Shown here one piece after another: positions 16,722-25,049 of a stretch of 28,686 nt of DNA. A program made the translations under genes and the position numbers. The stretch is from GCA-2729515 sp036336695. Its GTDB lineage: Bacteria > Myxococcota_A > UBA9160 > SMWR01. Below the pieces are notes generated by a model. That model saw only the letters and a program-made list of their open reading frames with translations, had not been told where the DNA came from and made no database searches. The stretch is taken from contig JAYZFQ010000139.1 in assembly GCA_036336695.1 (NCBI GenBank), positions 1 to 28,686 on the forward strand, in the 5' to 3' direction. Each line of letters starts with the position of its first letter. Position 1 is the first letter of the stretch.

Positions 16722-17925
16722 TCCGCTCTTCGTCGTAGCCGAGCGTATCCCGCAGCACGGGAAGGTTGTGCTCTCCCACCGTGGGCGCCTTGGTCGGTGC
16801 GGGCAGGGTTTCCCCGACGTACTTGACCGGGAAGGGCAGCATGTCGATCCCGTGCTCCGCGAAGGGATACAAGGGAAACCGGTCCCGGAACTGGGGATCG
16901 GCCGCCAGGGTCTTGGGCGTGTTGCACGGAGCGATCGGAAAGTTCTTCTCGTCGCCGAGGCGAAGCCATTCCTCGCACGACTTCGTCTTGAAGATCTCCC
17001 GCAGTTCGACCTGGAGTTCCCGGTTTCCCAGGGCGTGGTCGGCAAACCTCGATCCGGGCCAGCGTTCGAAGAGATCCATGCGCCCCATGCACTCGCAGAA
17101 ATTCTTCCAGAACGCCTGCTCCGAGCACATGAAGAGCACGACACCGTCCGTCGCATCGTAGGTCTGGTAGCGCACGCCGTGGCGCATCCCGGCCGTTCCG
17201 ACCGGACGCCGCTCGTAGTTGTCGGCCTTGTTGCCCGTGACGACATCCTCGGGGCGCTCGTACGCCATGTGCGACTCGGAGCGGTACCAGTCCATGTACG
17301 CCGCGGCATCGGACTGGCCGATTTCGAGAAAACAACCCTTCCCGGTTTCCCGCGCCCGGATGATCGCGGCGAGAATGCCGAGCGCACCCAACAAGGGGCC
17401 GGCGTGAATGCCGATCGACGCGTGCTCGGGGAGGTAACAGAAGCCTTCTTCATCGTAGGCCGGGTTCACGACACCGGCCCAGGTATCGAAAGCAATCCCG
17501 TGCGCGGGAAGGCTCTGGTACGGACCGGTCATCCCATAGCCGGAGATGTTGCAGAACACGATCTTCGGGTTGATCGGCTCGAGGTCTTCGTACCCGAGCC
17601 CGCGACGCGCCAGGGAACCCGGTCGCATGGCTTCGACGACCACGTCGGCGCCGACGACCAGTTCCTTGTAGACCTCCACCGCTTCCGGTTTCTTCAGGTC
17701 CAGCGTCAGGCTCTTCTTGCCCCGGTTGGTATGGAGGTGCAGCAGCGAAACCCCCTCGACGATGGGCCAGGTCATCTCGCGGACGTAGTCCCCGGAGGGG
17801 GATTCGACCTTGATGACGTCGGCGCCCAGATCGGCCAGGTGCAGGGTGATGGCGGCCGGCCCGAGCAAGCTGCTTTCGATCACGCGGACACCTGCCAGGG
17901 GCGCGGGCTTGTTGGGGGAAGTCAT
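16687..17925 (-). CDS. CaiB/BaiF-family CoA-transferase
   Basis: This 412-residue protein is the usual length for the type III CoA-transferase family, which moves CoA between carboxylic acids. ATG 17925 is preceded by GAGGAAAGGA and the protein starts MTSPNKPAPLAGVRVIESS; the open frame reaches further upstream but without support. Family features include LADLGADVIKVESPSGDYVR, LDLKKPEA and NISGYGMTGP. Where formyl-CoA transferase has its catalytic Asp in a GDSNSGMH segment, this protein reads LPEHASIGIHAG. The nucleophile is therefore not where it is expected, and it may belong to a distinct subgroup with different chemistry. It is separated by 123 bp from the cyclase gene upstream. The substrate is unknown; with the acyl-CoA synthetase it may serve fatty or aromatic acid metabolism. 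Confidence 0.88.
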   Translation of the reverse strand: MTSPNKPAPLAGVRVIESSLLGPAAITLHLADLGADVIKVESPSGDYVREMTWPIVEGVSLLHLHTNRGKKSLTLDLKKPEAVEVYKELVVGADVVVEAMRPGSLARRGLGYEDLEPINPKIVFCNISGYGMTGPYQSLPAHGIAFDTWAGVVNPAYDEEGFCYLPEHASIGIHAGPLLGALGILAAIIRARETGKGCFLEIGQSDAAAYMDWYRSESHMAYERPEDVVTGNKADNYERRPVGTAGMRHGVRYQTYDATDGVVLFMCSEQAFWKNFCECMGRMDLFERWPGSRFADHALGNRELQVELREIFKTKSCEEWLRLGDEKNFPIAPCNTPKTLAADPQFRDRFPLYPFAEHGIDMLPFPVKYVGETLPAPTKAPTVGEHNLPVLRDTLGYDEERIKKLEDAGALG

Positions 17926-18048
17926 GGGGGGTCCTTTCCTCGTCTCTGTGGCTGCCGATCCGCGCCTTGGAGGGCGCCTCGGGTCCACCGGGGCCGCCCA
18001 GTGTGGAGGAAATCCGGCTCCGGCGCCGCCCCCTACGGAGCGAACGGC

Positions 18049-20223
18049 TCACTTTTCATTGAAGGTGGAAACCGTGTCCCAGTCGTCGGGCGGGGGCACA
18101 GCCCCGTACGCACGCGCCCGGCCCAGCAGGCGCTCGGCCGCGAGGTCTTCGGGTGAGTCACGGAGCAGCGCTTCGAGACGCTCCGCCGCGCTCTCGAAAC
18201 GCCGCTGGCGGAACAGGCCGAGTCCCTCTTCGTAGCGCGCCGCAGCGTCCCGTTCTGGACGTGCCACGCTGGAAGCAGGTCCCAGCAACTCCGAAACCTC
18301 GACGGGGTGCTCCTTGCCCTTCACGCGCACCGTGTCCAGGGTCCGCCAGACGAAACCCGGCCCGGCCGCCTCCCGGGTCGCGGCCGCTGCGATGGTATCG
18401 ACTCCGTAGGCACGGCCGAGGCCCTCCAGGCGGCTCGCCAGGTTCACCGTATCGCCCATTGCCGTGTAGACGAGCCGCGAAGCAGCACCCACGTTCCCGA
18501 TGAGCGCGTCTCCCGTGGCCAACCCGAAGCGCGTAGGCAGGGGAGCCAACCCGCGCTCACGCCAAACCGCGTTGAGGTCAGCGAGGCGTTCCCGGCAACG
18601 GGCCACGGCCTCGACCGCTCGGCTCGCATGGTCGGAGACTTCCGCCGGCGCGCCCCACATTGCCACCACTCCATCGCCGCTGAGTTGCGTGACAGTGCCG
18701 AAACCGTCGGCCTGGAGAATGCCAAGCATCGCCTCGAAGTACTCGGCAACGTGAGACGTGAGCACTTCCGGGGAAACCCGCTCGGAGATCGTCGTAAAGT
18801 CGGCGATATCCGTGAACAGCGAAGTGATCTCCCGCCGCGTCCCGCCGATTTTCGCTGCCTCGCCTCGGCTCAACAATTCTCGGATGATCTCAGTAGGCAC
18901 GTAACGGGCAAAAGAGTCGAGAGCGACTCGCATCCGGTCCTGCTCGATCGCGAGCTGGTCGATCTCCCGGAGACTCGTCTCGACCTCATCCAACTCTCCG
19001 AGTTCGAGGACGCCGATGCGGTGGCTGTTTTCCGCAAGGGTCGCGAGCGGGCGGGCGTAGCGACGCGCCAACCAGAAAGCCATGGCGGTAGCCACGCCGA
19101 ATCCGAACAAGGAAACGCCGAGAACCAGCAATCGCTGCTCCCCGATGATCCCCACGAGATCTTCTTGCGGTACCAACGCAGCAATGGTCAGCTCCCGGTT
19201 CCAGCCGAGCGCGAAGGGCTGCACGTCGCACCACCACTGTTCTCCGTCACTCAAGAAGGAAAAGATCCGGGGCTGTCCCGAGCGAAGGCGACGAAACGCC
19301 GCGGTCGCGTCCTGGATCACCGGCACTCCGAGCGCGCTCGGGCGCTCCAGAATCGCAGCTTCTCGCGCTGCGTCGCTCTCGAACTGCGGCAGGCCGGGAA
19401 GCCCGAGCACCCGGCCGTCCTCAGCCAGCAAGAAGGCAAAACCGTTCGTACTCACATCGAGGTGCCGCGTGAACTCCGTCAACGCGGTCAGGGTCAGGTC
19501 ATAGGCCAGCACGTAGCGACGCCCCTTGGCGTCCGTCACGTGGACCATGGCTGTGATCCCGGGACGGCCCGTCGAAAAGAAACTGTAGACATCGGTCCAG
19601 TACACCGCGCCGGGAGCCGGGGCATCGGCTTCGAGTTCCGTCGCCATTCGATACCAGTCTCGCGTGCGCGGGTCGTAGAACTCGTCATCGGACGGGTTCT
19701 CGACGGTCCATTCGCGCGCCTCGGCGTCCCCATCGGCCCACTCCGAGAACTCCATCCGGCGCCCCCAGCGTTCCTGCCAGACGAAGCGATTGCGCCAACG
19801 GTCTCCCATCCGCAGCAGGAGGTAGCCACGCCCCTCGGCGTCCCCCACGTTGACGGCAGAGATCTGGGGAATCTGCGTGACGAGAGGCATGAAGACCGCG
19901 TTCATGCCCGCCGGATCGTCGAGGTCGATCACGCCGGTCGAAGCGAGCTGCGCACCGAATTGCAGGGAACGCTGGACCGGGTCCGTAAAGCGGTGGAGTT
20001 CGCTGCGGACGGACTGAAGCGCATCGTCGATCAGGTCCCGAGACGTCGAGTGCGCGATGCGGCGGCCCGTGTAGACCGTCGAGAGGAGAATGGTCGCCGT
20101 CAACACGACGATCAACAGAAACAGGTTTCGAATCAGACTCCAGCGGATCGAGGTCTTCTCAGCGGGCTCCGAAGAATCGCGGGCGGGTCTGCTCACTGAA
20201 GTTGGAACTTCTGTTCCAGCCAT
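18049..20223 (-). CDS. Membrane-bound class III adenylate/guanylate cyclase with extracytoplasmic sensor
   Basis: This protein of about 724 residues has an N-terminal helix (about 29-50), a ~310-residue periplasmic sensor of Cache-like layout (including FYDPRTRDWYR, typical of dCache domains), a second helix (about 365-386), a HAMP-like linker and a class III cyclase domain (about 462-640). Metal-binding Asp472 (LFTDIADF) and Asp517 (LSGDG) are present, as are Asn594 and Arg598 of the NxxxR transition-state motif and Thr587 in the IIIb-type position. The purine-selecting lysine four residues before the GD aspartate is Gln513. The C-terminal ~70 residues look like a TPR-type helical pair. ATG 20223 overlaps the upstream gene by 31 bases; GTG 20196 is an alternative start forming a GTGA overlap. 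Confidence 0.88.
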   Translation of the reverse strand: MAGTEVPTSVSRPARDSSEPAEKTSIRWSLIRNLFLLIVVLTATILLSTVYTGRRIAHSTSRDLIDDALQSVRSELHRFTDPVQRSLQFGAQLASTGVIDLDDPAGMNAVFMPLVTQIPQISAVNVGDAEGRGYLLLRMGDRWRNRFVWQERWGRRMEFSEWADGDAEAREWTVENPSDDEFYDPRTRDWYRMATELEADAPAPGAVYWTDVYSFFSTGRPGITAMVHVTDAKGRRYVLAYDLTLTALTEFTRHLDVSTNGFAFLLAEDGRVLGLPGLPQFESDAAREAAILERPSALGVPVIQDATAAFRRLRSGQPRIFSFLSDGEQWWCDVQPFALGWNRELTIAALVPQEDLVGIIGEQRLLVLGVSLFGFGVATAMAFWLARRYARPLATLAENSHRIGVLELGELDEVETSLREIDQLAIEQDRMRVALDSFARYVPTEIIRELLSRGEAAKIGGTRREITSLFTDIADFTTISERVSPEVLTSHVAEYFEAMLGILQADGFGTVTQLSGDGVVAMWGAPAEVSDHASRAVEAVARCRERLADLNAVWRERGLAPLPTRFGLATGDALIGNVGAASRLVYTAMGDTVNLASRLEGLGRAYGVDTIAAAATREAAGPGFVWRTLDTVRVKGKEHPVEVSELLGPASSVARPERDAAARYEEGLGLFRQRRFESAAERLEALLRDSPEDLAAERLLGRARAYGAVPPPDDWDTVSTFNEK

Positions 20224-22988
20224 CGCTGCACTTCCCGACTGTCCGGGGTGTCGCGAAGTCGCGCAGCAGCCTCTTCGCGCTGTCCCGAACGGGCCAGGGC
20301 GTAGATCTCGAGAATTTTCCAATATTCGAGCTCGGGCTCGAGCATCGCGGCGCGCCCAAAATGACGGGCTGCTTCGTGCCACGAGCGTTCCGCCAGCGCC
20401 GCAGCACCCAGACGGGCTTCGAGCGCTGCAGCCTCTTCGCCCTCCGGTGTACCGCCGGCTTCGGCGCGCGCCCTGGCAATTGCGCCCTCGCGCGGGTCGA
20501 AACCGAGGTTCCAGAAAACCGCGGACTCCACGTCGGGTTCCGCGAGCAACCGGTGCAGGCGACGCAGGCGCACGGCATCTGAGTCGAGTTCCCACTGAAA
20601 GCTGCCGAAGTCCTGGTCGATGATTCGCTGCACCGTAAACGCTTCGAGGGCGGCTTCCCGGAGCGCCTCCGGCCAGATCCGATCGACGAGATCGCTGCTT
20701 TGAAAGCGTTGCTTCGCCGCCTCCGCCGACATCGCGTTCCAATAATGGTTGCGGGGAATTTCGGGATAGTGATTGCTGATCCGGAGCGGCCGATCGTCAT
20801 TCAGTGGGGGAGTCCCTCCCGCAAAACCGCGCAAGTACTCCGCGTCCCCGATGAACAGCGCGCCCACCTGGGCCGGCTGATCGATGCCCGCGTCCTTCAG
20901 GCCCGCCAGAAACGTTTCGTCACGCCACAGGGCTTCCAATACATCCGCGCGGACCGGAAGCATCGGACCGCGGCTTCCCACGAGCGTCCAGTTCAAGAGC
21001 GCTCCACTCCAGAGCGAGCAATCTTCGAAGACCGCGCAGAACGCATTCACGATCGACGACGTCTCTTCGAGGCTCAACTGGAAAACGGGCAGCCAATACG
21101 AAACCAGCCCGTTTTCCTTCAACCGGTCATAGGCGAGACGAAAATATTCTTCCGTGTAGAGATAGACCGTGCGAGAAGTGCGCAGCGGCGGGGGTTCGGC
21201 CGTGATGAGGTCGAAGCGTTCTGGCGTGACCTGCAGGAAATAGCGCCCATCTTCGATGTGGACCGAAACCCGGGGGTCCCGAAGCGGGTGCTGCGCGGGA
21301 TCCGGATAGACGATGTCGCTCATCTCGAGGACGTCGCGAGAAATATCGACGATATCCAGGCTTCGGAGTCCTGGAATCTGGGTCAACGTCTGGGCCGTCG
21401 TTCCGAGGCCGTAGCTGATCAGCAGCGCGTTCTCGATGCCTGGATGCAGTGCGGCCGGCAGCTGCGCATAGACCCGCATGTAGCGCCGGGCGCGCATCTT
21501 CGACGAGGACATCGAGTGGCCGTTGGTAATGAGCCGGTGGTAGAACGGCTCGCCCGCGAACTCGCTCTGGGAGTACTGGATCGTCTCCGTGGGACCTTCC
21601 CGGAGCGCGACGATGACCTCATCAGTACTCGCAGCCCGCTCCCGGATCAGATCGAGATAGCGGGCCTCCATCCGTCCGACCGGGAACAACGCGGCCAGCA
21701 GGACGAACGCGAGGAGCGCTGTCCAGGCGACACGCCCGAGATTGCGCGGCCGAGGCTTGTCCAACGCAAAGAAGGCGACGGCGCCGTACCCAAGCGCCAG
21801 AATCAGGATGGACATTTCCATCCCGAGCCAGGACAACATGGCGAGGCCGGCCACCAGCGGGCCGATTGCCGCCCCAACCGTGTTGGCCAAGGTCAACAGG
21901 CCCGCAGAACGAACGCTGACTCCGAGCGCCTGGTTCAGGGCGGTTCCCAGAAGCGGGAACAGCACCCCGGAAGCGAACGCGACCGGGAACATCAGGGGTA
22001 CCGACAACCGGAGCAGATCCAAGATCCGGTTCGAGTGCACGCCGGAGTGGTACTGCAGCACGAAACCGAACTGCGTGTAAGCCAGGATTGCCAATGCCCC
22101 GGCTGCCAGGGCCACCGAGAACGCGGCGCGTTCCGCGTCGGGTCGCCGCTTCAGCCAGGCCGAACCGACGAGACTTCCCGCGCCGATCCCCGCCAAAACG
22201 ACCGCGAGCATCATGGCGAAGGAACGACTCGTTCCGCTGATGAAAAGAGACAGGAAACGGAACCACACCACCTCGAGGGCGAGCAGGATGGCGCCGGCCA
22301 GAAAGGCTGCCACGAGCAGCCGCCTCGGCCGCGGTCCGAGCCTCGGTGCGGTTTCCGGGTCGGGTTCGGGGACCGCGCGGCGTTTGCGGAGCACCATGAC
22401 GGCGCCGGCGGCAGCAAGCAGGTTCAGGAAAGCGGCAACGAAACCCGTAGCGCGCACTCCCAAGGCCGACACGAGAACCAGCTCCCCGATGACTGCACCC
22501 ATCACACCGCCCAGGGTGTTCCAGCCATACAGAAGGCCGAGCACCCGGCCAAAATCTCCCGGATCGCGGGTCAGTGCCTTGACGAGCAGGGGAAGTGTCG
22601 CCCCCATGGCCGTGGCGGGGATCAACAAGAGACCGAAAGAAATCAGGAAGCGCAGCGACTGCAGGGCTGCGCCAAAGTCGAGCAACGGACGGAAAGCCGG
22701 CGCCATCAGTCCGGCGAGGGCGGGCAGCAAAAACACGAGGCCCACGCCGGTAAACGCCACGATCAATTCGAGCAGTGCGTAGAGGCGAACCGGACGCGCG
22801 ACACGACCCCCGTGTCGCGCCGCGAGGCCGTTGCCCAGGGCAATCCCCGCCATGAAGCTCGAGAGGACCAGCGCCGAGGCCCAGACGCTGTTCCCGAAGG
22901 CAAGACCCGCCTGCCGAAACCACAGCGACTCGAAGAGCAGCGCAGCGCCACCCGACAGGAAGAAAATGGCGCTCAGAGCGGCGTTCAC
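20193..22988 (-). CDS. Fused transporter-like/spermidine synthase-like membrane protein
   Basis: This 931-residue protein has about thirteen hydrophobic segments in its first ~435 residues (MFS-like), followed by a methyltransferase-fold domain of the spermidine synthase family. The nucleotide-binding segment LLISYGLGTTAQTL is near residue 520, with VDISRDVLEMS after it and IEDGRYFL further on. The usual catalytic DSSDP-type motif is replaced by TAEPPPL (near 596), as in other fused members, so true aminopropyl transfer is doubtful. The last ~200 residues are helical and possibly TPR-like. GTG 22988 is the start, with GGGGAGG ten bases upstream inside a hairpin. It follows hpnH by 54 bp and overlaps the cyclase gene. 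Its substrate and product are not known. Confidence 0.85.
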   Translation of the reverse strand: MNAALSAIFFLSGGAALLFESLWFRQAGLAFGNSVWASALVLSSFMAGIALGNGLAARHGGRVARPVRLYALLELIVAFTGVGLVFLLPALAGLMAPAFRPLLDFGAALQSLRFLISFGLLLIPATAMGATLPLLVKALTRDPGDFGRVLGLLYGWNTLGGVMGAVIGELVLVSALGVRATGFVAAFLNLLAAAGAVMVLRKRRAVPEPDPETAPRLGPRPRRLLVAAFLAGAILLALEVVWFRFLSLFISGTSRSFAMMLAVVLAGIGAGSLVGSAWLKRRPDAERAAFSVALAAGALAILAYTQFGFVLQYHSGVHSNRILDLLRLSVPLMFPVAFASGVLFPLLGTALNQALGVSVRSAGLLTLANTVGAAIGPLVAGLAMLSWLGMEMSILILALGYGAVAFFALDKPRPRNLGRVAWTALLAFVLLAALFPVGRMEARYLDLIRERAASTDEVIVALREGPTETIQYSQSEFAGEPFYHRLITNGHSMSSSKMRARRYMRVYAQLPAALHPGIENALLISYGLGTTAQTLTQIPGLRSLDIVDISRDVLEMSDIVYPDPAQHPLRDPRVSVHIEDGRYFLQVTPERFDLITAEPPPLRTSRTVYLYTEEYFRLAYDRLKENGLVSYWLPVFQLSLEETSSIVNAFCAVFEDCSLWSGALLNWTLVGSRGPMLPVRADVLEALWRDETFLAGLKDAGIDQPAQVGALFIGDAEYLRGFAGGTPPLNDDRPLRISNHYPEIPRNHYWNAMSAEAAKQRFQSSDLVDRIWPEALREAALEAFTVQRIIDQDFGSFQWELDSDAVRLRRLHRLLAEPDVESAVFWNLGFDPREGAIARARAEAGGTPEGEEAAALEARLGAAALAERSWHEAARHFGRAAMLEPELEYWKILEIYALARSGQREEAAARLRDTPDSREVQRWLEQKFQLQ

Positions 22989-22996
22989 TCGGCGAT

Positions 22997-23015
22997 AGCC
23001 TCCCCAGGGAAGGCT
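22997..23015 (-). promoter_or_regulatory. Hairpin covering the ribosome site of the transporter/synthase gene
   Basis: On the minus strand AGCCTTCCCTGGGGAGGCT can fold into an eight-pair stem (one G-T pair) with a three-base loop. The 3' arm contains GGGGAGG, the only good ribosome binding site for GTG 22988. No T-run follows, so it does not look like a simple terminator; it may damp translation. This is predicted by eye only. Confidence 0.45.
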
Positions 23016-23042
23016 ACCACCGAACGACCGGAGGTGAACTCC

Positions 23043-24425
23043 CTACGGCGAAGGGTGCGCAGCCTCGCCGTGTTGCTCCCGGTACCGGGCGAGCCAAGTC
23101 GCGTAGCTGCGCCCGCTCGCCGGATCGGGTCCGCTCAACGCGACGTGCTCCACCCGCTTCGCGGGCAGCGACAGCGCCTCGGTGGTGCCGCGACGCCAGA
23201 GTTCCACGTCCTCTCCGCGCAGGTTCGTGATGTAGCCCACGACTGTTTCTCCGCCATCGAGCGTCAACGTGACATCGCCGCGGTAGTCGAAGGCCGCGCG
23301 CAGCGCCTCGGCCGTGGCGGGCGCCGCCCAGCCCTGGCCCGGCGACTCCGCCGCGTGCTCCGAAGGCGCCTCCCGGCTCGACACGTCGGCGCCGGGCGCC
23401 AGCACCCGGGGCCCGAAGAAGAACGCCCGCGCCATCGCCAGCAGGCCGTCCCAGGAGGAAAACGCGTGGGCCACGGAACTGGCCTCGAAACCGCTGTGCA
23501 CCATGCAGTCCTGACACGCCGGATTCCCGCTCGCGGGGCCGTAGGCGTCCCATGACGTCTCGTCGAGCAGTTCTTGGAAACTGTGGGCGTACCCCTCTTG
23601 CAGCAGGTAGCAAGGCTTCTGCCAGCCGAAGACCGAATAGGTCGGCATGCCCCAGGGTGTGCACTCGTACTCGCGGGTCCCAGCCAGAAATTCGATGAAC
23701 AAGGGGGACTGATTGAAGCGCCAGCGCTTCCGGCGCTTCGCATCGCGCAGAACCCGGCGGAAGAAACCGCGGGTGCGCTCGCGCCCGAGGAAATGCTCCT
23801 GGTCCGGCGCCTTCTCGTACGCGTAACCCGGCGAGACCATCATGCCCTCGACGCCGAGCCGCATCGCCTCGTCGAAGAAATCGGCCGTGCGATCCGGATC
23901 CGCCGTATCGAAGAGCGTGGTGTTCGTCGTGATCCGAAACCCGCGCGCCAGCGCCTTTTCGATCGCGCGAACGGCCTTCCGGTAGGTCCCCTCCCGGCAG
24001 ACGGAACGATCGTGCTCCTCCTCGAGGCCGTCGAGGTGGACGCTGAACGAAAGGAACTTGCTCGGCGTGAAGAGATCGAGTTTCTCTTCGAGCAGCAGCG
24101 CGTTGGTGCAGAGATAGACGTATTTCTTGCGCGCCACGAGGCCGTCGATGATTTCGTCGATCTGCGGGTGCATCAGGGGTTCGCCCCCGGGAATGCTCAC
24201 CATCGGTGTGTCGACTTCGTCGACGGCACGCAGGCATTCCTCGACCGACAGCTGCGATTTCAGGATATTCGACGGGTCCTGGATCTTTCCGCCGCCGGCA
24301 CAGGCAAGGTTGCAGCGGTAGAGCGGCTCGAGCATCAACACCAGAGGGAAACGTTTCCGCCCCGCGAGCTGGTGGCCGAGAACGTGGCGAGCAACACGAA
24401 TCATCTGGGAAACGGGAACCGGCAT
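23043..24425 (-). CDS. hpnH: Hopanoid radical-SAM protein HpnH, variant with Gly in place of the third cluster cysteine
   Basis: HpnH couples a 5'-deoxyadenosyl radical to diploptene to give adenosylhopane. The 460-residue protein matches the family closely: MLEPLYRCNLACAG, SIPGGEPLMHP, YLCTNALLLEEKLD, SVHLDG, VSPGYAYEKAPDQEHFL and the C-terminal CQDCMVHSG cysteines. The CxxxCxxC motif, however, reads CNLACAGGG: Cys38 and Cys42 are present but position 45 is Gly (codon GGC at 24293-24291; TGC would give Cys). The [4Fe-4S] cluster needs three cysteines, so activity is in doubt unless this is a sequence error. The protein is also ~80-100 residues longer than usual, with a C-terminal beta-rich module (about 376-455). 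It starts 9 bp after hpnG, in the expected hopanoid gene order. Confidence 0.93.
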   Translation of the reverse strand: MPVPVSQMIRVARHVLGHQLAGRKRFPLVLMLEPLYRCNLACAGGGKIQDPSNILKSQLSVEECLRAVDEVDTPMVSIPGGEPLMHPQIDEIIDGLVARKKYVYLCTNALLLEEKLDLFTPSKFLSFSVHLDGLEEEHDRSVCREGTYRKAVRAIEKALARGFRITTNTTLFDTADPDRTADFFDEAMRLGVEGMMVSPGYAYEKAPDQEHFLGRERTRGFFRRVLRDAKRRKRWRFNQSPLFIEFLAGTREYECTPWGMPTYSVFGWQKPCYLLQEGYAHSFQELLDETSWDAYGPASGNPACQDCMVHSGFEASSVAHAFSSWDGLLAMARAFFFGPRVLAPGADVSSREAPSEHAAESPGQGWAAPATAEALRAAFDYRGDVTLTLDGGETVVGYITNLRGEDVELWRRGTTEALSLPAKRVEHVALSGPDPASGRSYATWLARYREQHGEAAHPSP

Positions 24426-24434
24426 GAATCCTCT

Positions 24435-25049
24435 CTAGTGCAACGAAGCACCGTCCCGTTCCTGGGACAGCGCCCCCCACGCGGCAAGCGCGGGCGCGAT
24501 GCGGCGCAAGCGACGCAAAGCGATTCCGAAATCGACCAACGCACCGGGCCGAACGATCTCGCGGCCCGGCGTATCGAGTACGACCCGCAGCACGGCCAGC
24601 GGGCGCCCATTCGCGCCCGGGGCAAGCCAGGCGGATTCCATGTCGACGACGAGTGCGCCGGATTCGGCCAGGCGCGACCGCTCGGCACCGCGCACCACGT
24701 GGTCGACGGAAAGCAGGGGGCCCACCCGTGCGTCGACTCCGACGCGCGCCAGGGTGCCGCGAAGCGCCTCGGCCTCGGGCAAGGGTACGGGTTGCTCCGC
24801 TCCCAAGAGGTGCGAAGCCACCACGACGTCTCCCGGCGCGAGATCCGGCACGAGCGCGCCGCCGAGGCCGGCGATGGCGACGCGCGCCGCGGGCACGTCG
24901 ACGAGGGTTCGCGCCGCCCGCCGGGAACGCTTGGGACCCATGCCCGTGCGCACCACGCCGCACCCCCCGAGCCCGGGGCGCAGCGCCCAGGCCTCGACGC
25001 GCAGGGGCGCGGCGACGAGCAGCGGGGTAGGGGGTGCAGGGGAAGTCAC
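24435..25049 (-). CDS. hpnG: Hopanoid-associated nucleoside phosphorylase HpnG
   Basis: This 204-residue member of the purine nucleoside phosphorylase/MTAN fold would release adenine from adenosylhopane on the way to bacteriohopanetetrol. Visible features are the N-terminal strand LLVAAPLRVEAWAL, the glycine-rich AIAGLGGALVPDL (about 58-70), VVDMESAWLA (134-143), matching the substrate-binding Met-Glu of MTAN-type enzymes, and VVLDTPGRE (about 157-165). GTG 25049 overlaps the squalene-hopene cyclase stop as GTGA; an open frame continues upstream inside the cyclase gene but is only a shadow. It is shorter than many relatives (~220-250 residues). Its place between shc and hpnH strongly supports the assignment. 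Confidence 0.88.
   Translation of the reverse strand: MTSPAPPTPLLVAAPLRVEAWALRPGLGGCGVVRTGMGPKRSRRAARTLVDVPAARVAIAGLGGALVPDLAPGDVVVASHLLGAEQPVPLPEAEALRGTLARVGVDARVGPLLSVDHVVRGAERSRLAESGALVVDMESAWLAPGANGRPLAVLRVVLDTPGREIVRPGALVDFGIALRRLRRIAPALAAWGALSQERDGASLH

Noticed and set aside
22997..23015. The hairpin as a terminator of the hopanoid operon
   Set aside because: It is followed by ATCGCCGAG rather than a T-tract, and it overlaps the ribosome site of the next gene.
20700..23555. A 951-codon plus-strand open frame opposite the synthase-like gene
   Set aside because: It lies antisense to a gene with clear membrane helices and family motifs, and its composition is Arg/Gln/Glu/Gly-rich as expected for a shadow.
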